A DNA stretch of 27,251 nt from CAYWHE01 sp964458125 (GCA_964458125.1 CAYWHE010000028.1:1-27251), one strand, 5' to 3'; shown: positions 1 to 8,001, counted from the first letter of the stretch. The notes: generated by a model from the sequence alone, not told the origin. A program made the numbers and translations.

Positions 1-1
1 T

Positions 2-2719
2 CAAAGCGAGCAGGAATACTTGCGGGACCTGCGTAAATTGGCAGGCCGTAATAAGGCCTTTAAGTCCTACATCGGCCTGGGTTATTACAACACGCTTACG
101 CCGGGTGTTATCCTCCGCAATATTTTTGAAAATCCGGGTTGGTATACAGCCTATACACCTTACCAGGCGGAGATTGCACAGGGCCGGATGGAGGCCTTGC
201 TGAATTTCCAGACCATGGTCAGCGACCTGACCGGTATGCCCCTGGCCAATGCTTCTTTGCTGGATGAAGGCACGGCCGCAGCCGAAGCCATGAGCATGTT
301 TTTTCATACCCGGGTAAAAGAAAAAACAGGGGCGAAAAAATTTTTTGTTTCCGATTCCTGTTTTCCGCAAACCCTGGCTATACTGAAAAGCCGGGCCTCC
401 CATATCGGCATCAGGCTGGTTACCGGACCCACCGATAACTTTAAACCAACTGCCGATTATTTCGGCATGTTGTTGCAATACCCGACCATGCACGGAGCCG
501 TGCGGGATGAGAAGGAACTGGTGAAGGCCTGTCACGATAACGGCATTGCCGTGGTGGTGGCTGCCGACCTCCTGAGCCTCTGTCTGCTGACACCTCCGGG
601 TGAGTGGGGAGCCGATGCTGTGGTGGGCTCCACCCAGCGTTTTGGCGTACCTCTTGGCTTCGGTGGTCCCCATGCCGCTTTCTTTGCCACCAGGGAATCC
701 TATAAACGCGACATCCCCGGACGCATCATCGGCATGTCGGTGGATGCCCAGGGTAAACCTGCATTGCGAATGGCCCTGCAGACCCGCGAACAACACATCA
801 GGCGCGATAAGGCCACCTCCAACATATGCACCGCCCAGGTGCTGCTGGCCGTCATGGCCGGAATGTACGCGGTATATCACGGGCCGGCAGGCCTGAAAGC
901 CATTGCACAGGATATTCACAATAAGGCCGTCGCACTGGCCAACGGACTGAAAAAACTCGGGTATGCCCTGGCGCACCAGGATTATTTTGACACGATTTGC
1001 ATCAGCAGCGGACAGTCAACCAAAGCCATAAGGAAAACTGCCCTGAAGGCGGGAATGAATTTTTATTACAACAAGGATTCGGTACTGCTGAGTGTGGATG
1101 AAACCACCTCGATGTCCGATGTTTTTGATATTCTGGAAGTTTTTGCAAAGGCGGCAGGCGTGGAATATAAAAATAACGGGGTGGATCACCATATAACGGC
1201 ATCCATAAACGAAAAAGTACCCCTGGCCAGGACCACCGGGTACCTCACCCACCCGGTATTCAACAGTTACCATTCCGAAACGGAAATGCTCAGGTATATT
1301 AAAAGACTGGAGAACAAGGACCTCGCCCTTAATCATTCCATGATACCCCTGGGCTCCTGCACCATGAAACTGAATGCTTCCAGCGAAATGATTCCCTTGA
1401 GCTGGGATTCCTTCAGCCAGGTTCATCCTTTTGTTCCGGCCGCACAGGCGGAAGGATATCTGCAGATGATTGCCGAACTGGAACAATTCCTGGCCGTCAT
1501 CACGGGTTTCAAAGGTGTTTCCCTTCAACCCAATTCAGGCGCGCAGGGTGAATATGCCGGGCTGGCCGTAATCCGTGCCTACCACAAGGACCAGAAACAG
1601 GCGCACCGCGATGTGGTGCTGATCCCCGGTTCAGCCCACGGCACCAACCCGGCCAGTGCCGTCATGGCCGGATTAAAGGTAGTGGTGGTCAAATGTGATG
1701 AACAGGGAAATATTGATGTCGCGGACCTTCGGGTAAAAGCTGAGCAAAACAAGGATAACCTGTCTTCCCTGATGGTAACCTATCCATCCACGCATGGCGT
1801 ATACGAAGAATCGATACAGGAGATCACCCGGATCATTCATGCCAACGGCGGCCAGGTTTACATGGACGGAGCCAACATGAATGCCCAGGTCGGTCTCACC
1901 AATCCACGCACCATCGGGGCCGATGTATGCCACCTGAACCTGCATAAGACCTTTGCCATCCCTCACGGAGGAGGCGGGCCGGGTATGGGTCCGATCTGTG
2001 TGGCCGAACACCTGGTGCCTTACCTCCCGGGGCATGCCGTGGTGAAATCAGGCGGGACCAAAGGTGCAGGCTCCGTTTCAGCCGCCCCCTGGGGCAGCGC
2101 AAGTATTTTACTGATTTCCTACGCCTACATCAAAATGCTGGGTGCCGAAGGACTGAAGGAAGCGACCTGCAAGGCTATTCTGAATGCCAATTACATTAAA
2201 GCAAGACTGGAAAACCATTATCCGGTTTTATACAAAGGCCGGAACGGGTATTGCGCTCATGAAATGATCCTGGACTGCAGGCAGTTTAAACAATCGGCCG
2301 GGATTGAAGTGACCGATATTGCCAAACGGCTGATGGATTACGGCTTTCACGCCCCGACGGTGTCATTCCCCGTGGCCGGCACACTGATGATTGAACCGAC
2401 GGAGAGCGAGTCCCAGCCTGAACTCGATCGCTTCTGTGAGGCAATGATTGCCATCCGCAATGAGATTGAAGAAATTGAAAATGGACGTTTTTCCCGTGAA
2501 GACAATATGCTGGTGAACGCACCCCATATTGCCACTGAAGTCACAACCGATGAATGGAAGCATGGCTATAGCCGGACGAAGGCAGCCTACCCGCTTCCAT
2601 GGGTAGCGGCCAATAAATTCTGGCCCGCCGTCAAACGGGTGGATAATGCCTACGGTGACAGGCACCTGGTCTGTACTTGTCCATCGGTGGAAGAATATGC
2701 CGAGCCCGCGGAAGCATAA
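2..2719 (+). CDS. gcvP: Glycine dehydrogenase (decarboxylating), P protein of the glycine cleavage system; 5' end cut off
   Basis: This is the PLP enzyme that decarboxylates glycine and passes the aminomethyl group to the lipoyl H protein (GcvH). The reading frame is open from base 2, so the gene starts before the window. About 905 residues remain of a family length near 950-960, and only about 50-60 N-terminal residues are missing. Both halves of the single-chain enzyme are present: the N-terminal half with SYIGLGYY and NPGWYTAYTPYQ, and the C-terminal catalytic half with HLNLHKTFAIPHGGGGPGMG. The PLP lysine is the K of LHKTF, codon 1946-1948. A TTG at 20-22 could be misread as a start, but the frame upstream (QSEQEY) continues the conserved protein. 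The gene is monocistronic at its 3' end, with a strong terminator 20 bases after the stop. Nothing appears broken. The identification is secure from family motifs. Confidence 0.97.
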   Translation, partial: QSEQEYLRDLRKLAGRNKAFKSYIGLGYYNTLTPGVILRNIFENPGWYTAYTPYQAEIAQGRMEALLNFQTMVSDLTGMPLANASLLDEGTAAAEAMSMFFHTRVKEKTGAKKFFVSDSCFPQTLAILKSRASHIGIRLVTGPTDNFKPTADYFGMLLQYPTMHGAVRDEKELVKACHDNGIAVVVAADLLSLCLLTPPGEWGADAVVGSTQRFGVPLGFGGPHAAFFATRESYKRDIPGRIIGMSVDAQGKPALRMALQTREQHIRRDKATSNICTAQVLLAVMAGMYAVYHGPAGLKAIAQDIHNKAVALANGLKKLGYALAHQDYFDTICISSGQSTKAIRKTALKAGMNFYYNKDSVLLSVDETTSMSDVFDILEVFAKAAGVEYKNNGVDHHITASINEKVPLARTTGYLTHPVFNSYHSETEMLRYIKRLENKDLALNHSMIPLGSCTMKLNASSEMIPLSWDSFSQVHPFVPAAQAEGYLQMIAELEQFLAVITGFKGVSLQPNSGAQGEYAGLAVIRAYHKDQKQAHRDVVLIPGSAHGTNPASAVMAGLKVVVVKCDEQGNIDVADLRVKAEQNKDNLSSLMVTYPSTHGVYEESIQEITRIIHANGGQVYMDGANMNAQVGLTNPRTIGADVCHLNLHKTFAIPHGGGGPGMGPICVAEHLVPYLPGHAVVKSGGTKGAGSVSAAPWGSASILLISYAYIKMLGAEGLKEATCKAILNANYIKARLENHYPVLYKGRNGYCAHEMILDCRQFKQSAGIEVTDIAKRLMDYGFHAPTVSFPVAGTLMIEPTESESQPELDRFCEAMIAIRNEIEEIENGRFSREDNMLVNAPHIATEVTTDEWKHGYSRTKAAYPLPWVAANKFWPAVKRVDNAYGDRHLVCTCPSVEEYAEPAEA

Positions 2720-2738
2720 AAGGCCGCAAATGTTAACC

Positions 2739-2770
2739 AGGACCCTGTTTTGCAGGGTCCTTTTTTTTTG
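2739..2770 (+). terminator. Rho-independent terminator of gcvP
   Basis: A perfect 9-bp stem (AGGACCCTG at 2739-2747, CAGGGTCCT at 2753-2761) with a 5-base loop runs straight into a run of nine T. It lies 20 bases after the gcvP stop, so gcvP transcription should end here and the signalling genes downstream need their own promoter. Confidence 0.93.
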
Positions 2771-2961
2771 TATGAACGGTGGCCGCCTGCTCAGGGATGG
2801 GAGGGAACAGTATCAAAATAGTCAAATTCCGTTATTTTCTTACCTGATTTTCGGTTTGTTTTCCGTGAAAACGGATGCTTGTTTCCCCGGGTTCAGGGTG
2901 CTGACAAGCCTTAAACAGGCAGGCATGCTTACAGCTGTAAGTCGGGTTTGTTTTCAACGAA

Positions 2962-2989
2962 TTTGGATCAGGTTTGTCGGGTAACTTTC
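2962..2989 (+). promoter_or_regulatory. Possible promoter of the PAS/kinase/receiver cluster
   Basis: TAACTTTC at 2982-2989 differs from the Bacteroidota -7 consensus TAnnTTTG at one base. TTTG at 2962-2965 lies 16 bases upstream, a little short of the usual spacing. The start codon follows at 3012. The gene-free stretch 2771-3011 otherwise holds only a 14-bp palindrome at 2928-2941. This is a weak match, judged mainly by its position after a terminator and before a cluster. Confidence 0.3.
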
Positions 2990-3011
2990 GGAAAATAAAT
3001 CTTCGTTAGCT

Positions 3012-3353
3012 ATGAATCGTACTTGGATGTCACCGCAGGGTGAAAGTGATTTTCCCGTGATCAAAATAGGCCTCGACTTTACAGTTCTGGACTGCAACGT
3101 GTCCGCCTTGCCATTGCTGAACCACTGGCGTTGTAAAATCAATAATCGTATACCCGATACTGTTATGGAACAGTACCCGGTCATATTAAGTTCGTTGCAG
3201 CAAAATGATGAGAGCGGAATGCATGTGGTTTTCAGGGATTTTATCATCCGGTTCACCGTGGTTCCCTTTCCGGAAGCCGGCTATATAGGGCTCTACGGCT
3301 ACCAGGTTGAAAAGGCCGGGCGGCATGTGAACAGTTTTACCAACACCAACTAA
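3012..3353 (+). CDS. Small stand-alone PAS-like protein
   Basis: This is a 113-residue soluble protein with no signal peptide or membrane segment. Its pattern is that of one PAS fold: an early strand with FTVLDCNVSALPLL (like the usual 'I..aN.aa..ll'), and a closing strand EAGYIGLYGYQVE that resembles the last strand of Bacteroidota sensor PAS domains ('YINLYGRDITE'). The product is therefore probably a sensing or protein-interaction domain without an output domain. It lies 59 bases ahead of the kinase-like gene and in a different frame, so the two are not one interrupted gene in this reading. ATG 3012 is the first start after the putative promoter. The ligand is unknown. The PAS assignment rests on pattern only, because the sequence is divergent. 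Confidence 0.6.
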   Translation: MNRTWMSPQGESDFPVIKIGLDFTVLDCNVSALPLLNHWRCKINNRIPDTVMEQYPVILSSLQQNDESGMHVVFRDFIIRFTVVPFPEAGYIGLYGYQVEKAGRHVNSFTNTN

Positions 3354-3412
3354 GGTTCAGGCCGCGCAGCCGGCTGTTCATCAAATTCTTCATACCCTCA
3401 CGCTTACCGACC

Positions 3413-4546
3413 ATGAATATTCTCCCCTTCTTTCACCTGAGCGGTGAAAACAGCCTGATGAAAAGCACACTGGACGAAAGCCGGGAGGAGATTTTTCTGG
3501 TGCATGCCGATACGCTGGAAGTCATGTACCTGAACCGTACGGCACTGGAAAGGAGAGGGCATGAGGGTCTTGGCCTCCCTTTGAATATTGCCCGAATCGG
3601 GACGGAATACAGTTTAAGGCCATTTAAGGACCTGATTCAGCCCCTGATGAGCGGCTCCTGCTCAGGAATTTCATTCCTCACCCATCACCGCGGGACCGGT
3701 GATAAAACCTACCCGGTGGATGTACGGATCACGCGAAACACCATACAGGGACTGGATTACCTGTTGCTGACAGCCACGGATATTTCGGAACGTATACACC
3801 TGGAACGGGAACTGAAGCACCGTAATGAGGATCTTAAAAAATCCGGAACGGAGCTGGACCTTTTTGTCAGCTATACTGCAACAGATTTGCAGGATGCCCT
3901 GGTACGCTTAAATCAACTGATCGCTAAAGGGCAAAGCCCGGAAAGACATGGCCAGGATAGCCTTTACGCTGACCTGGAGGTGGTGGCAGGAAACATAAAA
4001 CGAACAATTACCGAGATGATGGCCTATTCGGCCATGATCCATCGGCCCCTGAGCAGAAAGCCGGTTGACTTGCATGAACTCTTCCAGGATGTACAGAATA
4101 AAATTAAAGCTATTGAAGGATCAGAACGGACAAGCCTGAAGGTGCATATCGATCAGGCTGTTCCGTTTTATTCCGATCCGGCCTGCCTGGAGGAATTACT
4201 GTTTCAGTTGATGGAGAGAGCTGTCCGGCAAAGCAAGCAGGAACCAGGACATTCCTATGTGAAAATCAGGATTCAGGTACCTGGGAAAAAAGCAATTATT
4301 TCCATTTCCGACAATGGGTTGGGAATGGCTCCGGAAGGGCCTGAGCGAAACCTGGTAAAACAGAATGGCTCCCCTGAAAATAATCATCAGCCCGGCCTCG
4401 GGCTGTTCCTGGTCAAGGAAATCCTGAGAAAATTAAGGGGCACATTCCAGCTGACTTCCCTGCCCGGGGAAGGCACAGATTTTTTTCTTGAAATTCCGAA
4501 CAAAACCCCCAGGGGCTCCGTACACAAGCGGGTAAATAAGAAATAA
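3413..4546 (+). CDS. PAS and histidine-kinase-like protein lacking the phosphoacceptor histidine
   Basis: A 377-residue soluble sensor-kinase-like protein. Residues about 20-128 form a PAS domain ending in LLLTATDISER. A linker helix at 129-150 follows, then a HisKA-like dimerisation helix at 150-215 and a HATPase_c domain at about 255-363. In Bacteroidota kinases the H-box reads F-x-Y-x-A-S-H-D-L-Q-E-P-L. Here it is FVSYTATDLQDAL, with Thr157 (ACA, 3881-3883) in place of His. The N-box is also altered: LLFQLMERAVRQS has Arg269 where the Mg-binding Asn should be. The G1 box (DNGLGM, 300-305) and G2 box (GLGLFLVKEI) are intact. Nucleotide may still bind, but autophosphorylation looks unlikely. 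The gene sits between a PAS-only gene and a receiver gene 26 bases downstream, so it probably works with them. It has no membrane segments. Confidence 0.85.
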   Translation: MNILPFFHLSGENSLMKSTLDESREEIFLVHADTLEVMYLNRTALERRGHEGLGLPLNIARIGTEYSLRPFKDLIQPLMSGSCSGISFLTHHRGTGDKTYPVDVRITRNTIQGLDYLLLTATDISERIHLERELKHRNEDLKKSGTELDLFVSYTATDLQDALVRLNQLIAKGQSPERHGQDSLYADLEVVAGNIKRTITEMMAYSAMIHRPLSRKPVDLHELFQDVQNKIKAIEGSERTSLKVHIDQAVPFYSDPACLEELLFQLMERAVRQSKQEPGHSYVKIRIQVPGKKAIISISDNGLGMAPEGPERNLVKQNGSPENNHQPGLGLFLVKEILRKLRGTFQLTSLPGEGTDFFLEIPNKTPRGSVHKRVNKK

Positions 4547-4572
4547 ACCCTTCCTTAAAACTGCGCAACAGG

Positions 4573-5001
4573 ATGAACAGAAACAGCTACCAGACCACCG
4601 ATACCATGGACCGTTTGACAAAATACGAAACGGTTATGCTGATTGACGATAATCCCCTGGATAATTTTGTCAATAAAAACCTGGTGGAAAAGGACCAGTT
4701 TGCCAGGCAGGTGCTGGTGCATGAACGGGCTCAACCGGCGCTGGATTTCCTGAACGCTGCTGCAGATGCTGATTTGCCCGACCTGATATTCCTGGACATC
4801 AACATGCCGGAAATGGATGGTTTTGAATTCCTGGATCGATTTGCCGGGCTGGAAAACCGAATCACGCAAAAGTGCAGAATCATCATGCTTTCCACTTCCG
4901 ACAGTTTCAAAGACCTGAACCGAGCGAATAAAAACCGATTTGTCCGTAAATTTTTAAACAAGCCGCTCACGGAGCAGGTTTTAATGGCCATCAATTGTTG
5001 A
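4573..5001 (+). CDS. Single-domain response regulator (CheY-like receiver)
   Basis: A 142-residue protein made of one receiver domain, with no DNA-binding or enzymatic output. The acidic pair is D25/D26 (MLIDDNP), the phospho-acceptor is D75 (FLDINMPEMDG), the switch Ser/Thr is S107 (IIMLSTS), and the conserved Lys is K130 (FLNKPLT). All the residues needed for phosphorylation are present. About 20 residues precede the domain, and ATG 4606 (MDRLTKYE) is a possible alternative start. The gene follows the kinase-like gene by 26 bases and is presumably co-transcribed. Because that kinase lacks its His, the phosphate donor may be another kinase or a small phosphodonor, or the pair may act without phosphotransfer. 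Confidence 0.9.
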   Translation: MNRNSYQTTDTMDRLTKYETVMLIDDNPLDNFVNKNLVEKDQFARQVLVHERAQPALDFLNAAADADLPDLIFLDINMPEMDGFEFLDRFAGLENRITQKCRIIMLSTSDSFKDLNRANKNRFVRKFLNKPLTEQVLMAINC

Positions 5002-5196
5002 TGGACAGGCTGGGATGGAATTGAAATTTATTTTTTGATTTTTTTTTTTTAAAGATGAAGGCTGAAGTTTAGCAAGCCTGCCACAAAAAGGCACGATGTC
5101 ATCCAGGCAATTTTCCCGTGTAACAGTCCTTTTGTAAAGGGTGTAACCCGGTACTTGAAAACTCATTCTCTTCCGGACCGGAAAAGATTCAGAACA

Positions 5197-5394
5197 TCAG
5201 CGAATTATCACAAACTTTTCCGTTTCAGAAAATTGGTTATCCCGGAAAATATTAACGAAATAAAATCCTTCAGGCAATAAAGATACTATCCAGCCGGATT
5301 TGCTTCTGTTCACACCTGATCTTACGCGGTAAAGAGCGTCTGCCTTGTACCGGTATTCAGAATCTGACCCGGTTTGAGTGTAGCTGAATGCCAT
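5197..5394 (-). pseudogene. Orphan fragment of a T9SS C-terminal sorting domain
   Basis: The minus-strand frame encodes about 65 residues ending LPEGFYFVNIFRD...TEKFVIIR before a TGA. This is the typical end of a type A T9SS sorting domain (pattern LP.GxYfv.i ... ekfvi.r). No secreted protein precedes it. The frame continues upstream through a TAG at 5395-5397 for another 21 codons, then meets a TGA next to hairpin repeat copy A. The usual motif of the first half of the domain (a PNP strand) is not recognisable. It is probably the 3' remnant of a lost secreted-protein gene. The call rests on the C-terminal pattern alone, and a chance ORF cannot be excluded. Confidence 0.45.
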
Positions 5395-5467
5395 CTATGC
5401 AGGATCGGATCCTTTGCCTGATTGGATGATATCTGAAACATTTCTTCCGGATGGGAAGATTCATTTA

Positions 5468-5580
5468 TTCAATTCGACTGGACTTTTACAAGGACAAATT
5501 TCGAAGTGAAAGTCGTAGTCGAATGAATCCCGGTCGCGAAGCGTTTCGGGATCGGTTCAATACCCCGCTGCTTGCAGCGG
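5468..5580. repeat. Intergenic hairpin repeat, copy A
   Basis: It has three modules. A 31-base segment at 5468-5498 matches 30 of 31 bases with 27217-27247. A short GTCGAAT-type link leads into a hairpin with stem ATCCCG (5527-5532) / CGGGAT (5547-5552), matching the organisation at 16696-16723. The third is the palindrome CCGCTGCTTGCAGCGG at 5565-5580, identical to 27197-27212. It is non-coding and lies between genes. Confidence 0.8.
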
Positions 5581-5703
5581 AATCGGGATCCATGGATTGC
5601 CCTGTGGTTCATACCCTTGATTCCCACCGGAAGGCTTTCGCAGATGCTGCCTGAAAGCGGTCCGGGTTCATACCTGTTACGACAGTCGCCAAACCGGATA
5701 AAA

Positions 5704-5734
5704 GCAAAAAAGGATCACCCGAAGGCAATCCTTT
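5704..5734 (-). terminator. Rho-independent terminator of hppA
   Basis: Read on the minus strand, AAAGGATTGCC (5734-5724) pairs with GGTGATCCTTT (5719-5709) over 11 bp, including two G-U pairs, around a UUCG tetraloop. A T-rich tail follows (complement of the A run at 5706-5711). It starts about 20 bases past the hppA stop. Confidence 0.9.
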
Positions 5735-5754
5735 CATTAAGGGGATTTTAAATA

Positions 5755-7968
5755 TTATTTAAGGGCAACCGTTGTACCTGCATCAGGAAGCGGTGTTTTT
5801 GCTTCGTAAGTGATTACCTTTTCAATTGGTTCTTTTAAAGATGAAGAAGGATGTTCTCCGGGTTCCAGGGCAATACTCGGCGCAATAATCAGGGATACAA
5901 TGGACGATAGCTTGATCAGGATGTTCATGGAAGGTCCTGAGGTATCTTTAAACGGATCTCCAACGGTGTCGCCAATAACGGTTGCCTTGTGGGGATCGGA
6001 TCCTTTAAAAAATTTATGACCATTGATCTCCACGCCTTTTTCAAACATCTTCTTGGCATTGTCCCAGGCCCCGCCGGCATTGGACTGGAAAATGGCCATT
6101 AATACACCGGATACGGTAATGCCGGCCAGCAGTCCGCCCAGTTCCTCGGGTCCGCCGATAAATCCTACGGCTACCGGAACACCCATGGCCAGCAGGCCCG
6201 GCAGGATCATCTCCCGGATGGCCGCCTTGGTGCTGATGGCAATACATTTTTCGTAATCCGCTTTCACACCTTCTTTGCCTTCGAGCAGTCCTTTGATCTC
6301 GCGGAACTGTCTGCGTACTTCTTCCACCATGCTGTTGGCCGCTTTTCCGACAGCCATAATGGCCAGGGAAGAAAACAGGAATGGAATCATGGCTCCCACG
6401 AATAAACCTCCGAGCACACGGGGATTGGAAATATCGATGGCATGCAGGTGGGTGATGCTCATGAAGGCCGCAAACAAGGCCAAAGAGGTTAATGCTGCGG
6501 ATGCGATGGCAAACCCTTTGCCAATGGCAGCGGTTGTATTTCCGGTGGCATCGAGTACATCCGTGACTTCACGAACTTCTTTTGGCAGGTGACTCATTTC
6601 TGCAATTCCACCGGCATTATCTGCAATGGGCCCGAAAGCGTCAATGGCCAGCTGAATTCCAGTGGTGGCCATCATACCGGCTGCTGCCATTGCTATACCA
6701 TATATGCCGGCAATTTCATAGGAACCGATGATGCCAAGAACCAGGATAAGAATAGGTATAGCCGTACTTTGCATGCCCATACTTAAGCCGGCAATCACGT
6801 TGGTGGCAGGGCCGGTGGAGGACTGCCGTACAATTTTCAATACGGGCTTTCTTCCGGTGGCACAGTAAAATTCAGTAATCCAGCTGATGAGCGCACCGAC
6901 AATCAAACCGATGACAACAGCGTAAAAAACATGGACGGCATAATAGGTTTCTCCGGGCCTGTCGGAAATGGTAAACTCAGCGGGAAGAATATAGGTGATG
7001 GCAAAATAAGAAGCAATGGCGGTGGTGATGATGGCAATGATGTTACCTATATTCAAGGCTCTTTGCGGATCGCCATGGTCCTTGATTTTCACGAACTGAA
7101 TGCCTAAAATGGAAAATACAACGCCAAGAGCGGCAATGATCAGCGGAAGAATCACACCTGACAGACCGCCAAACTGGTCGCCGGTAGTGACCACGGTTGC
7201 GCCCAGGACCATCGTTGCCACCACGGTGCTGACATAAGATCCGAACAGGTCGGCACCCATACCGGCCACATCGCCAACGTTGTCGCCAACGTTATCGGCA
7301 ATTACGGCAGGATTCCGGGGATCATCTTCCGGGATGCCGGCTTCGACTTTTCCTACCAGGTCGGCACCCACATCGGCGGCTTTTGTAAATATGCCCCCGC
7401 CTACCCGGGCAAAGAGGGCTATGCTCTCGGCACCAAGTGAAAATCCAGTGATGACGTTCAGTACCTTCATCAGCATGGGTCCGTTGGCGCCTTCACCGTT
7501 GAAGAGTTGCTGAAAGACGATAAATGTCAGGCTTAATCCAATGATGCCCAGGGCCACCACACCGATTCCCATCACCGAACCTCCGGCAAAAGAGATGTCG
7601 AGGGCTTTGGATAAACCGGTACGGGCCGCATTCGTAGTCCGGACATTGGCCTTGGTGGCGATCTTCATCCCGATAAAACCGGCCAACCCCGATAAAAGCG
7701 CACCAGCCACAAAGGGAACGATAATTAAGGTGGAAGAGGCTTCGTCACCGTAAGAAAGATAACCAAGCAGGCAAGCCGCTACCAGGACGAATATGGACAA
7801 CACCCGGTATTCGGCAAAGAGAAAGGAGACGGCTCCTTTCTGAATATATCCTGCTATTTCTTTCATCCGGTCGTTTCCGGCATCCTGCTTTACAATCCAT
7901 GTTGATTTATAAAGGATGTAAAGAAGGGCAATAACTCCCACTACGGGAACGGCATAGATTAAATTCAT
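5755..7968 (-). CDS. hppA: Membrane-bound ion-translocating pyrophosphatase
   Basis: A 737-residue integral membrane enzyme, about 16 helices, which hydrolyses pyrophosphate and pumps H+ or Na+ across the cytoplasmic membrane. The family's acidic loops are present: DNVGDNVGDVAGMGADLF (from about residue 225), DNAGGIAEM (about 450) and GDTVGDPFKDTSG (about 660). GNTTAAIGKG has Ala at residue 480, where K+-independent enzymes carry Lys, so this should be K+-dependent. After ADLF the sequence reads GSYVST (243-248). The glutamate that other subfamilies place in or just after this motif (FES/FET or SYAE) is absent, so the transported ion cannot be read safely; it resembles Flavobacterium-type H+ pumps as I recall them. 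Length is normal. It is a single-gene unit with its own promoter (8002-8031) and terminator. Confidence 0.96.
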   Translation of the reverse strand: MNLIYAVPVVGVIALLYILYKSTWIVKQDAGNDRMKEIAGYIQKGAVSFLFAEYRVLSIFVLVAACLLGYLSYGDEASSTLIIVPFVAGALLSGLAGFIGMKIATKANVRTTNAARTGLSKALDISFAGGSVMGIGVVALGIIGLSLTFIVFQQLFNGEGANGPMLMKVLNVITGFSLGAESIALFARVGGGIFTKAADVGADLVGKVEAGIPEDDPRNPAVIADNVGDNVGDVAGMGADLFGSYVSTVVATMVLGATVVTTGDQFGGLSGVILPLIIAALGVVFSILGIQFVKIKDHGDPQRALNIGNIIAIITTAIASYFAITYILPAEFTISDRPGETYYAVHVFYAVVIGLIVGALISWITEFYCATGRKPVLKIVRQSSTGPATNVIAGLSMGMQSTAIPILILVLGIIGSYEIAGIYGIAMAAAGMMATTGIQLAIDAFGPIADNAGGIAEMSHLPKEVREVTDVLDATGNTTAAIGKGFAIASAALTSLALFAAFMSITHLHAIDISNPRVLGGLFVGAMIPFLFSSLAIMAVGKAANSMVEEVRRQFREIKGLLEGKEGVKADYEKCIAISTKAAIREMILPGLLAMGVPVAVGFIGGPEELGGLLAGITVSGVLMAIFQSNAGGAWDNAKKMFEKGVEINGHKFFKGSDPHKATVIGDTVGDPFKDTSGPSMNILIKLSSIVSLIIAPSIALEPGEHPSSSLKEPIEKVITYEAKTPLPDAGTTVALK

Positions 7969-8001
7969 AGTAAGGGATTAAAAGTTAAATATTTGGAGGC
8001 G

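Larger units (their letters stand above)
5002..5754. other. Gene-poor stretch between the receiver gene and hppA
   Basis: No intact gene is seen in about 750 bases. Listed separately are a fragment of a T9SS sorting domain on the minus strand (5197-5394), hairpin repeat copy A (5468-5580) and the hppA terminator (5704-5734). A 12-base T run lies at about 5039-5050 without a clear stem before it. The parts 5051-5196 and 5581-5700 show nothing recognisable. Confidence 0.6.

Noticed and set aside
2928..2941. 14-bp perfect palindrome CTTACAGCTGTAAG upstream of the PAS gene
   Set aside because: One or two such palindromes are expected by chance in 27 kb, and no second copy or half-site was seen nearby.
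2646..2984. Open frame of 112 codons overlapping the end of gcvP and its terminator
   Set aside because: It runs through the gcvP 3' end and the terminator hairpin, with composition typical of an out-of-frame shadow and no recognisable domain.
5039..5050. T run after the receiver gene as a terminator
   Set aside because: No stable stem directly precedes it, so it is not called as an intrinsic terminator.
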